DNA of 15,750 bases, taken from the NCBI GenBank assembly GCA_902481695.1, contig CABSXY010000019.1, forward strand, positions 1-15,750. Reading direction: 5' to 3'. The position numbers were made by a program, and so were the translations under genes. Shown piece by piece: positions 7,926 through 14,185 of the stretch. The notes under the pieces are model-generated. The model did not search any database, was not told the DNA's origin, and saw only the letters and a list, made by a program, of their open reading frames with translations. Source of the stretch: an uncultured Haemophilus sp. (GTDB taxonomy: Bacteria > Pseudomonadota > Gammaproteobacteria > Enterobacterales > Pasteurellaceae). The first letter of the stretch is position 1, and each line of letters opens with the position of its first letter.

Positions 7926-7959
7926 AAAGCCCCGCGTTTTGATTCGTGGGGCTTTTTTT
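7926..7959 (+). terminator. gyrA terminator
   Basis: AAAGCCCCGCG (7926-7936) pairs with CGTGGGGCTTT (7945-7955), 11 bp with one G-U, around an 8-base loop. A T run extends the right arm. The reverse strand also gives a T-rich tail, so it may work in both directions. Confidence 0.9.
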
Positions 7960-7969
7960 ATTGTTATCT

Positions 7970-7988
7970 AAAAATCTCTTTTAGAGAT
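7970..7988 (-). terminator. Weak possible terminator after the ycdY-like gene
   Basis: On the minus strand a 5-bp stem (ATCTC with GAGAT) around a 5-base loop is followed by TTTT, 18 bases past the ycdY-like stop codon. It is weak alone. The gyrA terminator just beyond could serve both strands. Confidence 0.3.
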
Positions 7989-8006
7989 CTATTCTATTGA
8001 GGAAAA

Positions 8007-8564
8007 CTACTCGCCTTCTTCTAATTCATCAGCCATTGCCGCAAGAATTTCACGGGTTAAATATGCTAATGAACGATAGAAAGGAAGCGTTGCATAAGTT
8101 TCCACTTGGGTTAAGAATTTCGCAGCACAAGGCAAGAGAAAATCACCGAATAAATCTTGTTGAGCAGATAGCGATTCCGTGTTGTCTTCTAACCAAGAAG
8201 CCGTAAGTAATAGCAAAGCGAAATGATCCACATTCTCTGCCTCTGGCACGTTACGAGCATGACGGAAATCCACAAAACGTTGCACATCCATATCATAACT
8301 AGAAATAGCTGTCGGCACATTACCGTTTGGGCCAAACAATTTTTGATATTCTTGATCAAGTAACGTTAAATCAATTTTCATCTGTAAATTATCAATGGCC
8401 ACTTCGCTTTCTTTATCCGTAGAAAGTGCCCACACTTGACTTAAACCTTGTTGCTGCAGCCAATCAAATACCCCACTTAAAATTGGATCCGTAGGGCTGC
8501 GATAAAATAAATTGCCGAATAAGCGGCTAATTAAAGAGAAATTATTGACTTGAGTTTCTGACAT
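8007..8564 (-). CDS. ycdY: TorD/DmsD-family chaperone, YcdY-like
   Basis: TorD-family proteins are all-helical cytoplasmic chaperones that help enzymes mature; E. coli YcdY assists the zinc phosphatase YcdX. This 185-residue product follows YcdY along its length: NFSLISRLFGNLFYRSPTDPIL near the start, the family motif DHFALLLLTASWLED (113-127), DFLLPCAAKFL, and an end in ADELEEGE. I chose the ATG at 8562-8564 because AGGAAAG lies 6 bases upstream and homology begins there. A TTG at 8589-8591 would overlap the upstream stop as TTGA and give 194 residues. It is the last gene of a minus-strand run after the quinone reductase. No ycdX lies nearby, so the client is unknown. Assignment to YcdY rather than another TorD member is fairly confident. 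Confidence 0.8.
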   Translation of the reverse strand: MSETQVNNFSLISRLFGNLFYRSPTDPILSGVFDWLQQQGLSQVWALSTDKESEVAIDNLQMKIDLTLLDQEYQKLFGPNGNVPTAISSYDMDVQRFVDFRHARNVPEAENVDHFALLLLTASWLEDNTESLSAQQDLFGDFLLPCAAKFLTQVETYATLPFYRSLAYLTREILAAMADELEEGE

Positions 8565-8587
8565 CTGTTGCTTTCCTATAATTGTGC

Positions 8588-9166
8588 TCAAGATTGAGCT
8601 AAAAGTGCGGTCAATTTTGCTGCTGTTTTTTCAGCAGCTTCATCAAGCATCGCTTGGCGGGCTGCATCATCGATAATATGAATATCTCCGAATAAAGTGT
8701 AATCCACATTCTCGATACCACAATAATTAAGAGATTTATCTACACCGTATTCTTGATATTGCGCCACGCTGCTACCAATGGTGATAAACTGCTGCATTAC
8801 TTTGCCTTGAATTAGACCTTTGGATTCACCATTTTCTGTCTTATAAGCAAAACCATGGCTTAACACACGATCTAAATAGCCTTTTAAAATTGCAGGAAAG
8901 CCCATCCACCATAAAGGATAAACCATCGTAATCAAATCTGCTTGGCGAATAAACTTATGCTCTTGCTGAATTTCTGCTGGAATAATCCCTTTATTGGCCG
9001 ATTGTAATTCTTCAAAGGAAATAATCGGATTAAATTCCATGGTGTAAAGATCGCGCAAATGGGTTTCAACACCAAGTTGTTGGCTTGCTTTTACAACGCG
9101 ATCCACGATGGCACGACCAAAACTTTTTTGGCTATTGGGATGCGCAAAAATAATTAAATGATTCAT
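8588..9166 (-). CDS. Flavodoxin-fold NAD(P)H:quinone oxidoreductase
   Basis: A predicted FMN- or FAD-dependent NAD(P)H oxidoreductase of the Flavodoxin_2 family (NQO1/MdaB/KefF relatives), probably reducing quinones by two electrons in the cytoplasm or at the membrane face. The 192-residue product opens with strand LIIFAHP and a phosphate-binding HPNSQKS loop (9-15). The diagnostic flavin segment YPLWWMGFPAILKGYLDRV (83-101) follows, then HGFAY and a GKVMQQFITIGSS strand. No kefC lies nearby, so the KefF role of activating a potassium channel is not supported. The ATG overlaps the nfeD stop by four bases (ATGA), so translation is probably coupled. An uptake signal lies at 8603-8611. The family is firm; the substrate is unknown. 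Confidence 0.88.
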   Translation of the reverse strand: MNHLIIFAHPNSQKSFGRAIVDRVVKASQQLGVETHLRDLYTMEFNPIISFEELQSANKGIIPAEIQQEHKFIRQADLITMVYPLWWMGFPAILKGYLDRVLSHGFAYKTENGESKGLIQGKVMQQFITIGSSVAQYQEYGVDKSLNYCGIENVDYTLFGDIHIIDDAARQAMLDEAAEKTAAKLTALLAQS

Positions 9167-9618
9167 TCTGCTACCTTTTTAACTAACAGCGTAATACCAT
9201 CAACGCGTTCTACCATCACAAGATCATTCACTGTCAAATGCTCGCCTTGAATACGCCATGTGGTATCGCCAAAAGCACCGCGACCAATCCCGTTAGAACC
9301 AATTTCTAACACTGTGCCTTTTTTACCTAACAGGGTATGATCCCGTTGATTTAAGGTCGTACGTGATTGGTCCTGATTATCTTTGCTATGCTGGTATTTC
9401 CACCAAAGCAACGAGAGAATCATCGCTAAAACTGCATAAAAAATGGCTAAGGCGGTTAAGGATAAACTTGGCACCAATGCCATTACGCCTGCCGCTACAA
9501 TCGAGGCCAAGCCCCACCACAATAAAAATACGCCGGGTACAAGGATTTCAGCAATTAACAATACAAAACCTAATACCAACCAATGCCAAACCGACCAAGT
9601 TGTTAACCAATCTGCCAT
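9163..9618 (-). CDS. nfeD: Short NfeD-family membrane protein, QmcA partner
   Basis: Short NfeD proteins are paired with SPFH proteins and are thought to anchor or organise them in the inner membrane. The 151-residue product (similar in length to E. coli YbbJ) starts with about three hydrophobic segments: residues 11-30, 31-49 and 53-73, the last ending in LLWWKY. A soluble C-terminal OB-fold domain of about 60 residues follows: LNQRDHTLLGKKGTVLE, IGRGAFGDTTWRIQGE and VERVDGITLLVKK. The ATG at 9616-9618 has AAGGAG upstream. It follows qmcA on the same strand with a 52-base gap that holds a hairpin, and overlaps the next gene by ATGA. Confidence 0.88.
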   Translation of the reverse strand: MADWLTTWSVWHWLVLGFVLLIAEILVPGVFLLWWGLASIVAAGVMALVPSLSLTALAIFYAVLAMILSLLWWKYQHSKDNQDQSRTTLNQRDHTLLGKKGTVLEIGSNGIGRGAFGDTTWRIQGEHLTVNDLVMVERVDGITLLVKKVAE

Positions 9619-9634
9619 ATCAACTCCTTGAGAG

Positions 9635-9664
9635 AAAAAGTGCGGTCATTTTTAACCGCACTTT
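9635..9664 (-). terminator. Uptake-signal inverted pair forming a hairpin after qmcA
   Basis: AAAGTGCGGT (9637-9646) and ACCGCACTTT (9655-9664) are perfect 10-bp inverted arms around an 8-base loop, with TTTTT following on the minus strand. Each arm contains a perfect 9-base uptake signal. It lies 6 bases after the qmcA stop and just before the nfeD ribosome site, so it would end or attenuate transcription between two genes expected to act together. Confidence 0.75.
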
Positions 9665-9670
9665 AGGAAA

Positions 9671-10585
9671 TTACGCTTTTTTGTCGCCTTTTAACAGTTC
9701 GGCAATGCCCGCTACCGAGCCGATTAGATTGCCTGCTTCAAGCGGCATCATGACCACTTTGCTGTTCGGTGAACCACCGATTTGTTTTAAGGCTTCTGTG
9801 TATTTTTGAGCGATGAAGTAATTGATCGCTTTGGTATCACCGCTGGCAATCGCTTCTGACACCATTTGGGTTGCTTTCGCTTCTGCTTCCGCTGCACGTT
9901 CACGCGCTTCTGCTTGTAAGAAGGCTTCTTGACGTTCCCCTTCTGCTTTCAGAATACGGGCTTGTTTTTCCCCTTCTGCACGTAAAATTTCCGCCTGACG
10001 AATACCTTCCGCTTCCAAGACTTCCGCACGTTTATTACGTTCAGCTTTCATTTGTGCGTTCATTGAATCAATCAATTCACGTGGTGGACGCACATCACGA
10101 ATTTCAATACGGGTGACTTTAATTCCCCAAGGATTAGTCGCTTCATCCACAATCGCCAATAAACGGCCGTTAATGGCGTCACGTTGGGAAAGCATTTCAT
10201 CCAATTCCATCGAACCTAATACGGTACGAATGTTGGTCATAGTTAAATTGATAATCGCCTGTTCTAAATGATTCACCTCATAAGCCGCGCTACGGGCATC
10301 AATCACCTGAACGAAACAGACCGCATCAATAGATACGTTGGCATTATCCTTAGAAATGACTTCTTGTGATGGAATATCTAATACCTGTTCCATCATATTG
10401 ATCTTACGGCCAACACGATCCACAAATGGTACAACGAAGTTTAAGCCAGGCATTAAAGTGTGGGTATAACGCCCAAAACGCTCAATCGTCCAGTTATAAC
10501 CTTGCGGTACGGTTTTGAGTGCTGAAAAAAGTACGACGACGACTAATACAATAAAGACGATTGCGGCAATAGATAAGCCTTCCAT
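9671..10585 (-). CDS. qmcA: SPFH/stomatin-like membrane protein QmcA
   Basis: A stomatin/prohibitin/flotillin/HflK-C family protein that forms large oligomers on the inner membrane and is linked to membrane microdomains and protease control; E. coli QmcA interacts genetically with FtsH and HtpX. The 304-residue product (E. coli 305) has one N-terminal hydrophobic segment (about 5-22), then the SPFH domain starting KTVPQGYNWTIERFGRY and continuing through DIPSQEVISKDNANVSID. A long charged coiled coil rich in AEGE(K/R)QA repeats covers about residues 185-245, and a C-terminal hydrophobic stretch follows. The ATG has AAGGAG 6 bases upstream. modF lies upstream on the same strand with a 45-base gap and nfeD lies downstream, the usual SPFH-NfeD pairing. 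Confidence 0.92.
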   Translation of the reverse strand: MEGLSIAAIVFIVLVVVVLFSALKTVPQGYNWTIERFGRYTHTLMPGLNFVVPFVDRVGRKINMMEQVLDIPSQEVISKDNANVSIDAVCFVQVIDARSAAYEVNHLEQAIINLTMTNIRTVLGSMELDEMLSQRDAINGRLLAIVDEATNPWGIKVTRIEIRDVRPPRELIDSMNAQMKAERNKRAEVLEAEGIRQAEILRAEGEKQARILKAEGERQEAFLQAEARERAAEAEAKATQMVSEAIASGDTKAINYFIAQKYTEALKQIGGSPNSKVVMMPLEAGNLIGSVAGIAELLKGDKKA

Positions 10586-10630
10586 TGATTGCTCCTTAAT
10601 GATGAAGAAATATAAGAAAAGTCTATCAAA

Positions 10631-12079
10631 TTAGACCGCACTTTGTATATAAATATATTTATCGTTTTCTCTTATAAATTCAAAAAGATGCGTAATGCAA
10701 TTCGGGGCATCTAAATCTTGATGAGAGACAAACAAAAGTTGGGTTTTACTATTATTAACCAGTTGCTCAATAAAATGTTTCACGAGCTTGCGATTTAATC
10801 CATCAAGCCCTTGAAAAGGCTCATCTAAAATCAAAACAGGCGGATATTTCACCATCGCACGAGTAATGAGCAATAAACGTTGCTGTCCCCAAGAAAGTGA
10901 ACGAAATGGCTTTTTTGCTAAATGAGTCAGATTTAAACGAGCTAACCATTGCATAGCTTTCAAACGAATTGCCTCTGGCACTTGTTGATAAATCCCAATA
11001 CTGTCAAAAAAGCCTGAAATGATCACATCTAGCACGGAACAATTCACACGATAATCTAAATGTAGTTGGCTGCTTACGTAACCAATTTTTTGTTTGATAT
11101 CCCAAATGGTTTCACCTGAACCACGTTGTCTGCCAAAGATCACCACATGATTCGCAAAGGCTTGAGGATGATCACCTGTAATTAACGAAAGTAAGGTTGA
11201 CTTCCCTGCGCCATTTGGTCCTTTAATCCACCAATTTTGATTTGGCTGAACAACCCAATTTAAATGATCCAAAATCACTTTATCGCCATACTGAACCGTG
11301 ACATTTTTAAGTTCAAAGTGCGGTTGATTTTCAGGCAATTTTAGTAATGGTGAGGCTGGCTCAGGCAACGCTACATCAACAGACTGCTCCGCATACACTA
11401 ATTGTTGATAAATACTTTGTTGCTCAATGGATTGGCGTTCACCTTCTAGTACCAATTCCAAATTTTCCAACATTGCTAAATGAGTCGCTTCAGCAGGAAT
11501 ATCAGCCAGACGATTAACAATTAGAACGATTGCACATTCTTTTTTTAGTTCTTTCAACATCGCCATCCAATCTTGCACAGATTGTTGATCTAGTCCTTCA
11601 AAAGGCTCATCTAAAATTAATAGATCGGGCTTTTGTAATAACGCTTGTGCCAATAGCACTTTACGTGTTTCCCCGGTGGAAAGCTTGATAAAGAAACGAT
11701 CTAAGAGATAAGTAATCCCTAATTTTTCTGCAATTTGTTCACAAAAAGACAGCTCCGTACTGCCATTTAAAATGGTTTCTCTTGCCGTTTTACCAAAAAA
11801 ATCGGGATCAGTATCATCGTTGTTTAAATTCTTTAACGTGGCTTCAAGAATTTCTCGTTGTTTTTCAAAAGAAAAGGAGTGAACACGTTTAAAAGAATTA
11901 TGATACTCCCCTTCCTGTAAAGGCAACTCATTTTGCAAAGCTAACGCAAACGCTGATTTTCCACTCCCATTACTGCCTACCACAACCCAATATTGCTGTG
12001 GCTCAATCGCAAAGTGCGGTAAGTTTAAGGTCTGTTTTTGATGAAGCTCAAATTTTGCCTGCTGAATTAAAAGTGTCAT
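10631..12079 (-). CDS. modF: ModF/PhrA-type ABC ATPase with two nucleotide-binding domains
   Basis: A soluble tandem ABC ATPase of 482 residues (E. coli ModF is about 490), named from its place beside the molybdate modABC genes in E. coli; its function is poorly known. Domain 1 has Walker A GSNGSGKS (35-42), signature LSTGE (133-137) and Walker B LLILDE (153-158). Domain 2 has GPNGAGKS (287-294), LSWGQ (395-399), VLILDE (415-420) and H-loop His453. In domain 1 the H-loop position reads VNR, with Asn189 instead of His. There are no membrane segments and no permease or modABC gene nearby, so it is not a transporter by itself. The ATG at 12077-12079 has AAAGGA upstream. Uptake signals lie at 10635-10643 (encoding the C-terminus), 11316-11324 and 12012-12020. 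Confidence 0.88.
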   Translation of the reverse strand: MTLLIQQAKFELHQKQTLNLPHFAIEPQQYWVVVGSNGSGKSAFALALQNELPLQEGEYHNSFKRVHSFSFEKQREILEATLKNLNNDDTDPDFFGKTARETILNGSTELSFCEQIAEKLGITYLLDRFFIKLSTGETRKVLLAQALLQKPDLLILDEPFEGLDQQSVQDWMAMLKELKKECAIVLIVNRLADIPAEATHLAMLENLELVLEGERQSIEQQSIYQQLVYAEQSVDVALPEPASPLLKLPENQPHFELKNVTVQYGDKVILDHLNWVVQPNQNWWIKGPNGAGKSTLLSLITGDHPQAFANHVVIFGRQRGSGETIWDIKQKIGYVSSQLHLDYRVNCSVLDVIISGFFDSIGIYQQVPEAIRLKAMQWLARLNLTHLAKKPFRSLSWGQQRLLLITRAMVKYPPVLILDEPFQGLDGLNRKLVKHFIEQLVNNSKTQLLFVSHQDLDAPNCITHLFEFIRENDKYIYIQSAV

Positions 12080-12091
12080 TCTCTTTCCTTT

Positions 12092-12122
12092 AAAAACAAA
12101 AGGCGAGCAATTTGCCCGCCTT
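12092..12122 (-). terminator. sstT terminator
   Basis: On the minus strand AAGGCGGGCAA pairs with TTGCTCGCCTT (12100-12122) with one mismatch and a very small loop. It is followed by a T-rich run (12092-12099). It lies between the sstT stop and modF, so modF probably needs its own promoter or readthrough. Confidence 0.8.
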
Positions 12123-12137
12123 GTCAGATTAACTTAA

Positions 12138-13379
12138 TTAACCGTTTTTACGCTCTTCTTCCATACATACTGCCGCAGTAAATAATACGTCAGTTGAAGA
12201 GTTAAGTGCTGTTTCAGTTGAGTCTTGTAAGATACCAATCACGAAACCTACACCGATCATTTGAGCCGCGATATCATCAGTGATACCAAATAAGCTACAA
12301 GCTAATGGGATCAATAATAGTGAGCCACCAGCCACACCAGAAGCACCACATGCACAAAGCGCCGCAACAATACTTAATAACACCGCACTGACGAAAGACA
12401 CTTCGATACCTAATGTATGAACAGCCGCTAACGTTAATACAGTAATGGTAATCGCTGCACCCGCCATATTGATATTCGCACCTAATGGAATTGCCACAGA
12501 ATAGGTTTCTTCATCAAGATTTAAGCGTTTTGCTAATTCAATGTTTACCGGGATGTTTGCTGCAGAACTACGAGTAAAGAATGCAGTTACACCACTTTCA
12601 CGTACACAAGTCCAAACTAATGGATATGGGTTACGACGAATTTTCCAATAAACAAGAATTGGGTTAAGCACAAATGCAGTGAATAACATTGTACCGATTA
12701 ACACAAATAATAATTGAACATATCCACCTAACGCAGATAGGCCTTTGTCAGATAATGTTTCAGCCACTAAACCGAATACACCGAAAGGTGCAAATGAAAT
12801 AATCACGTGAACAATTTTAGAAATGCCTTCTGCAAAATCAGCCACAACCTGTTTAGTTGCATCTGATGCATGACGAAGGGCTAAACCTAAACCGATAGAC
12901 CACGCTAAAACACCGATAAAGTTTGCTTTGAAAATTGCATTTAATGGGTTATCCACCACATTCAATACTAACGTTAACATGACTTGACCAACAGATTGAG
13001 GTGCTGAACTCGCATCCTCTTTTACTGCAAGAGCCACATCTGATGGGAATGCCATACTTGCAATTACTGCAGCCACAGCCGCTAAGAACGTACCCAAAAG
13101 ATAAAGCATGACAATTTCTTTCATGTTACTTTTAGAGCCCACTTTCTTATTAGCCAATGCAGCCATAACAAGGAAGAAAATCAAAATTGGTGCAACTGCA
13201 CGTAATGCTTTAACGAAAATTTGACCTAGCACACCAAAGCTAGACGCAAGATCGATACCTGCTGAATTTTTAACACTCTCATTCACCAATGCAACAAGGA
13301 TCCCGAGTACCAAACCAACGGCAATTCGTTTTACCAAATTACCTTGGAACAAAAAATGAAATAAACGTGTTGTATTCAT
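12138..13379 (-). CDS. sstT: Serine/threonine:sodium symporter
   Basis: Inner-membrane DAACS-family carrier that imports serine and threonine with sodium. The 413-residue product (E. coli 414) begins LFHFLFQGNLVKRIAVGLVLGI and has about eight hydrophobic helices with two re-entrant hairpins. Family motifs are all present: the serine-rich TRSSAANIP (269-277) in hairpin 1, NINMAGAA (302-309) in helix 7, GASGVAGGS (345-353) in hairpin 2, and helix 8 residues Asp386, Asn393 and Asp397 for sodium and substrate binding. NIN-MAG rather than NMDGT fits SstT rather than the glutamate or dicarboxylate carriers. The gene has a 273-bp AT-rich upstream region shared with the divergent UmuD-like gene, and its own terminator. 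Confidence 0.95.
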   Translation of the reverse strand: MNTTRLFHFLFQGNLVKRIAVGLVLGILVALVNESVKNSAGIDLASSFGVLGQIFVKALRAVAPILIFFLVMAALANKKVGSKSNMKEIVMLYLLGTFLAAVAAVIASMAFPSDVALAVKEDASSAPQSVGQVMLTLVLNVVDNPLNAIFKANFIGVLAWSIGLGLALRHASDATKQVVADFAEGISKIVHVIISFAPFGVFGLVAETLSDKGLSALGGYVQLLFVLIGTMLFTAFVLNPILVYWKIRRNPYPLVWTCVRESGVTAFFTRSSAANIPVNIELAKRLNLDEETYSVAIPLGANINMAGAAITITVLTLAAVHTLGIEVSFVSAVLLSIVAALCACGASGVAGGSLLLIPLACSLFGITDDIAAQMIGVGFVIGILQDSTETALNSSTDVLFTAAVCMEEERKNG

Positions 13380-13412
13380 AATAGTTTTAAATGAAGATTA
13401 AGTTGAACTTCA

Positions 13413-13425
13413 GATCGTTACGATC
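13413..13425. repeat. Short palindrome in the sstT leader
   Basis: GATCGT-T-ACGATC is a perfect inverted repeat with 6-bp arms, 34 bases upstream of the sstT ATG. It could be a regulator site or a small hairpin in the mRNA leader. I do not recognise the motif. Confidence 0.4.
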
Positions 13426-13468
13426 CACCGAAACAAGATAAAGATAGCTCAAATTTTATTTAAAAGAA

Positions 13469-13560
13469 AATTTTTTCTTTATTATTTTGTTAAAAAATTG
13501 AACTTTTTCAGTAAGGAATGAATTTTTTCTAAAATTTTCGCCTATAAAAAAATTTTTTCT
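13469..13560. repeat. Three copies of a T-tract 10-mer upstream of the SOS promoter
   Basis: AATTTTTTCT occurs exactly at 13469-13478, 13521-13530 and 13551-13560. The spacings are 52 and 30 bp, near whole numbers of DNA turns, and the last copy ends 8 bp before the -35 of the UmuD-like gene. In-phase T-tracts bend DNA and AT-rich DNA here could act as an UP element. Confidence 0.5.
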
Positions 13561-13568
13561 ATGCCCTA

Positions 13569-13598
13569 TTGACACACTGTATCTAATACCAGTATATT
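13569..13598 (+). promoter_or_regulatory. Promoter of the UmuD-like gene with a LexA box in the spacer
   Basis: A perfect -35 TTGACA (13569-13574) and a -10 TATATT (13593-13598) have an 18-bp spacer. The spacer holds CTGTATCTAATACCAG (13577-13592), an exact CTG-N10-CAG LexA site. Flanking A and TA extend the match to CACTG at the left end and CAGTA at the right. LexA bound here would block RNA polymerase directly, so the gene is predicted to be SOS-induced. Confidence 0.8.
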
Positions 13599-13652
13599 AC
13601 AACTGTACAAACAACCACTGATTAAAAACACACAAACTAAAAGGAACACAAG

Positions 13653-14102
13653 ATGATGAACTACGCAAATACAGTTGCACAAAATGATATGACGTTTTCT
13701 TATCATCCTATGCCATTTTTCAATGATGTTGAAAGCAAATCGACATTTAATAAAAAATTAGATCTCAACCTTTATTGCATCAAACGTCCACAACAAACTT
13801 GTTTTATTCGTGTTACCAATCCGAATATGCTTGCTTGGGGAATTGAAATGGGCGATATGTTAGTGGTTGAAAAAAATGACAGCCTTTTCATTGGTGATCT
13901 TGTGGTATTGGAAAAACAAGATGAATTCCATATTTATGAATTTGCCGGCGTAAGCGGTAATGAATTTGTATTCATGGCATTAGATTCTAAAGTGGAAAAT
14001 ATTAAAACAACACAATGGACAAACCTTCCGTTAGTTGGCACGGTGACGAATACTATCCATCAAATGAAACCAAGAAGAGACTTAATGAAATTTGCGGCTT
14101 AA
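13653..14102 (+). CDS. UmuD-like S24 fold protein without catalytic residues
   Basis: A 149-residue protein related to UmuD, the SOS mutagenesis subunit that normally cuts itself at Cys24-Gly25 with a Ser60-Lys97 dyad. Residues 35-97 align without gaps to my recollection of E. coli UmuD (KLDLNLYCI with RIDLNQLLI; GIEMGDMLVVE with GISDGDLLIVD; GDLVV...DEF with GDIVI...GEF). At the constant offset the catalytic Ser is Asn58, the Lys is Tyr95 and the cleavage pair is Phe22-Phe23. It should therefore fold but not self-cleave. It has no helix-turn-helix domain, so it is not LexA, and no umuC or dinB adjoins it. The ATG at 13653 (a second follows at once) has AAGGA 7 bases upstream. It sits between an SOS promoter and a hairpin terminator. 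The fold is confident; the function is unknown. Confidence 0.8.
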   Translation: MMNYANTVAQNDMTFSYHPMPFFNDVESKSTFNKKLDLNLYCIKRPQQTCFIRVTNPNMLAWGIEMGDMLVVEKNDSLFIGDLVVLEKQDEFHIYEFAGVSGNEFVFMALDSKVENIKTTQWTNLPLVGTVTNTIHQMKPRRDLMKFAA

Positions 14103-14129
14103 GCCAATAATCAGATAATCTAAATAAAG

Positions 14130-14161
14130 AAAAAGTGCGGTTAAAATTAACCGCACTTTTT
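14130..14161. terminator. Bidirectional uptake-signal hairpin terminator
   Basis: AAAAAGTGCGGTTAA (14130-14144) and TTAACCGCACTTTTT (14147-14161) are perfect 15-base inverted arms, each with an uptake signal, with poly-A on the left and poly-T on the right. It lies between two convergent genes, 27 bases after the UmuD-like stop and 24 bases after the endopeptidase stop, so it can serve both. Confidence 0.9.
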
Positions 14162-14185
14162 TATTGAAATAAAATTGTCATTACA

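Noticed and set aside
9443..9631. Plus-strand small frames opposite nfeD and qmcA
   Set aside because: They are antisense shadows without start signals or domains; the minus-strand genes account for the region.
13653..14102. LexA or a phage repressor
   Set aside because: There is no N-terminal helix-turn-helix domain; the N-terminal 34 residues are too short and the alignment is to UmuD.
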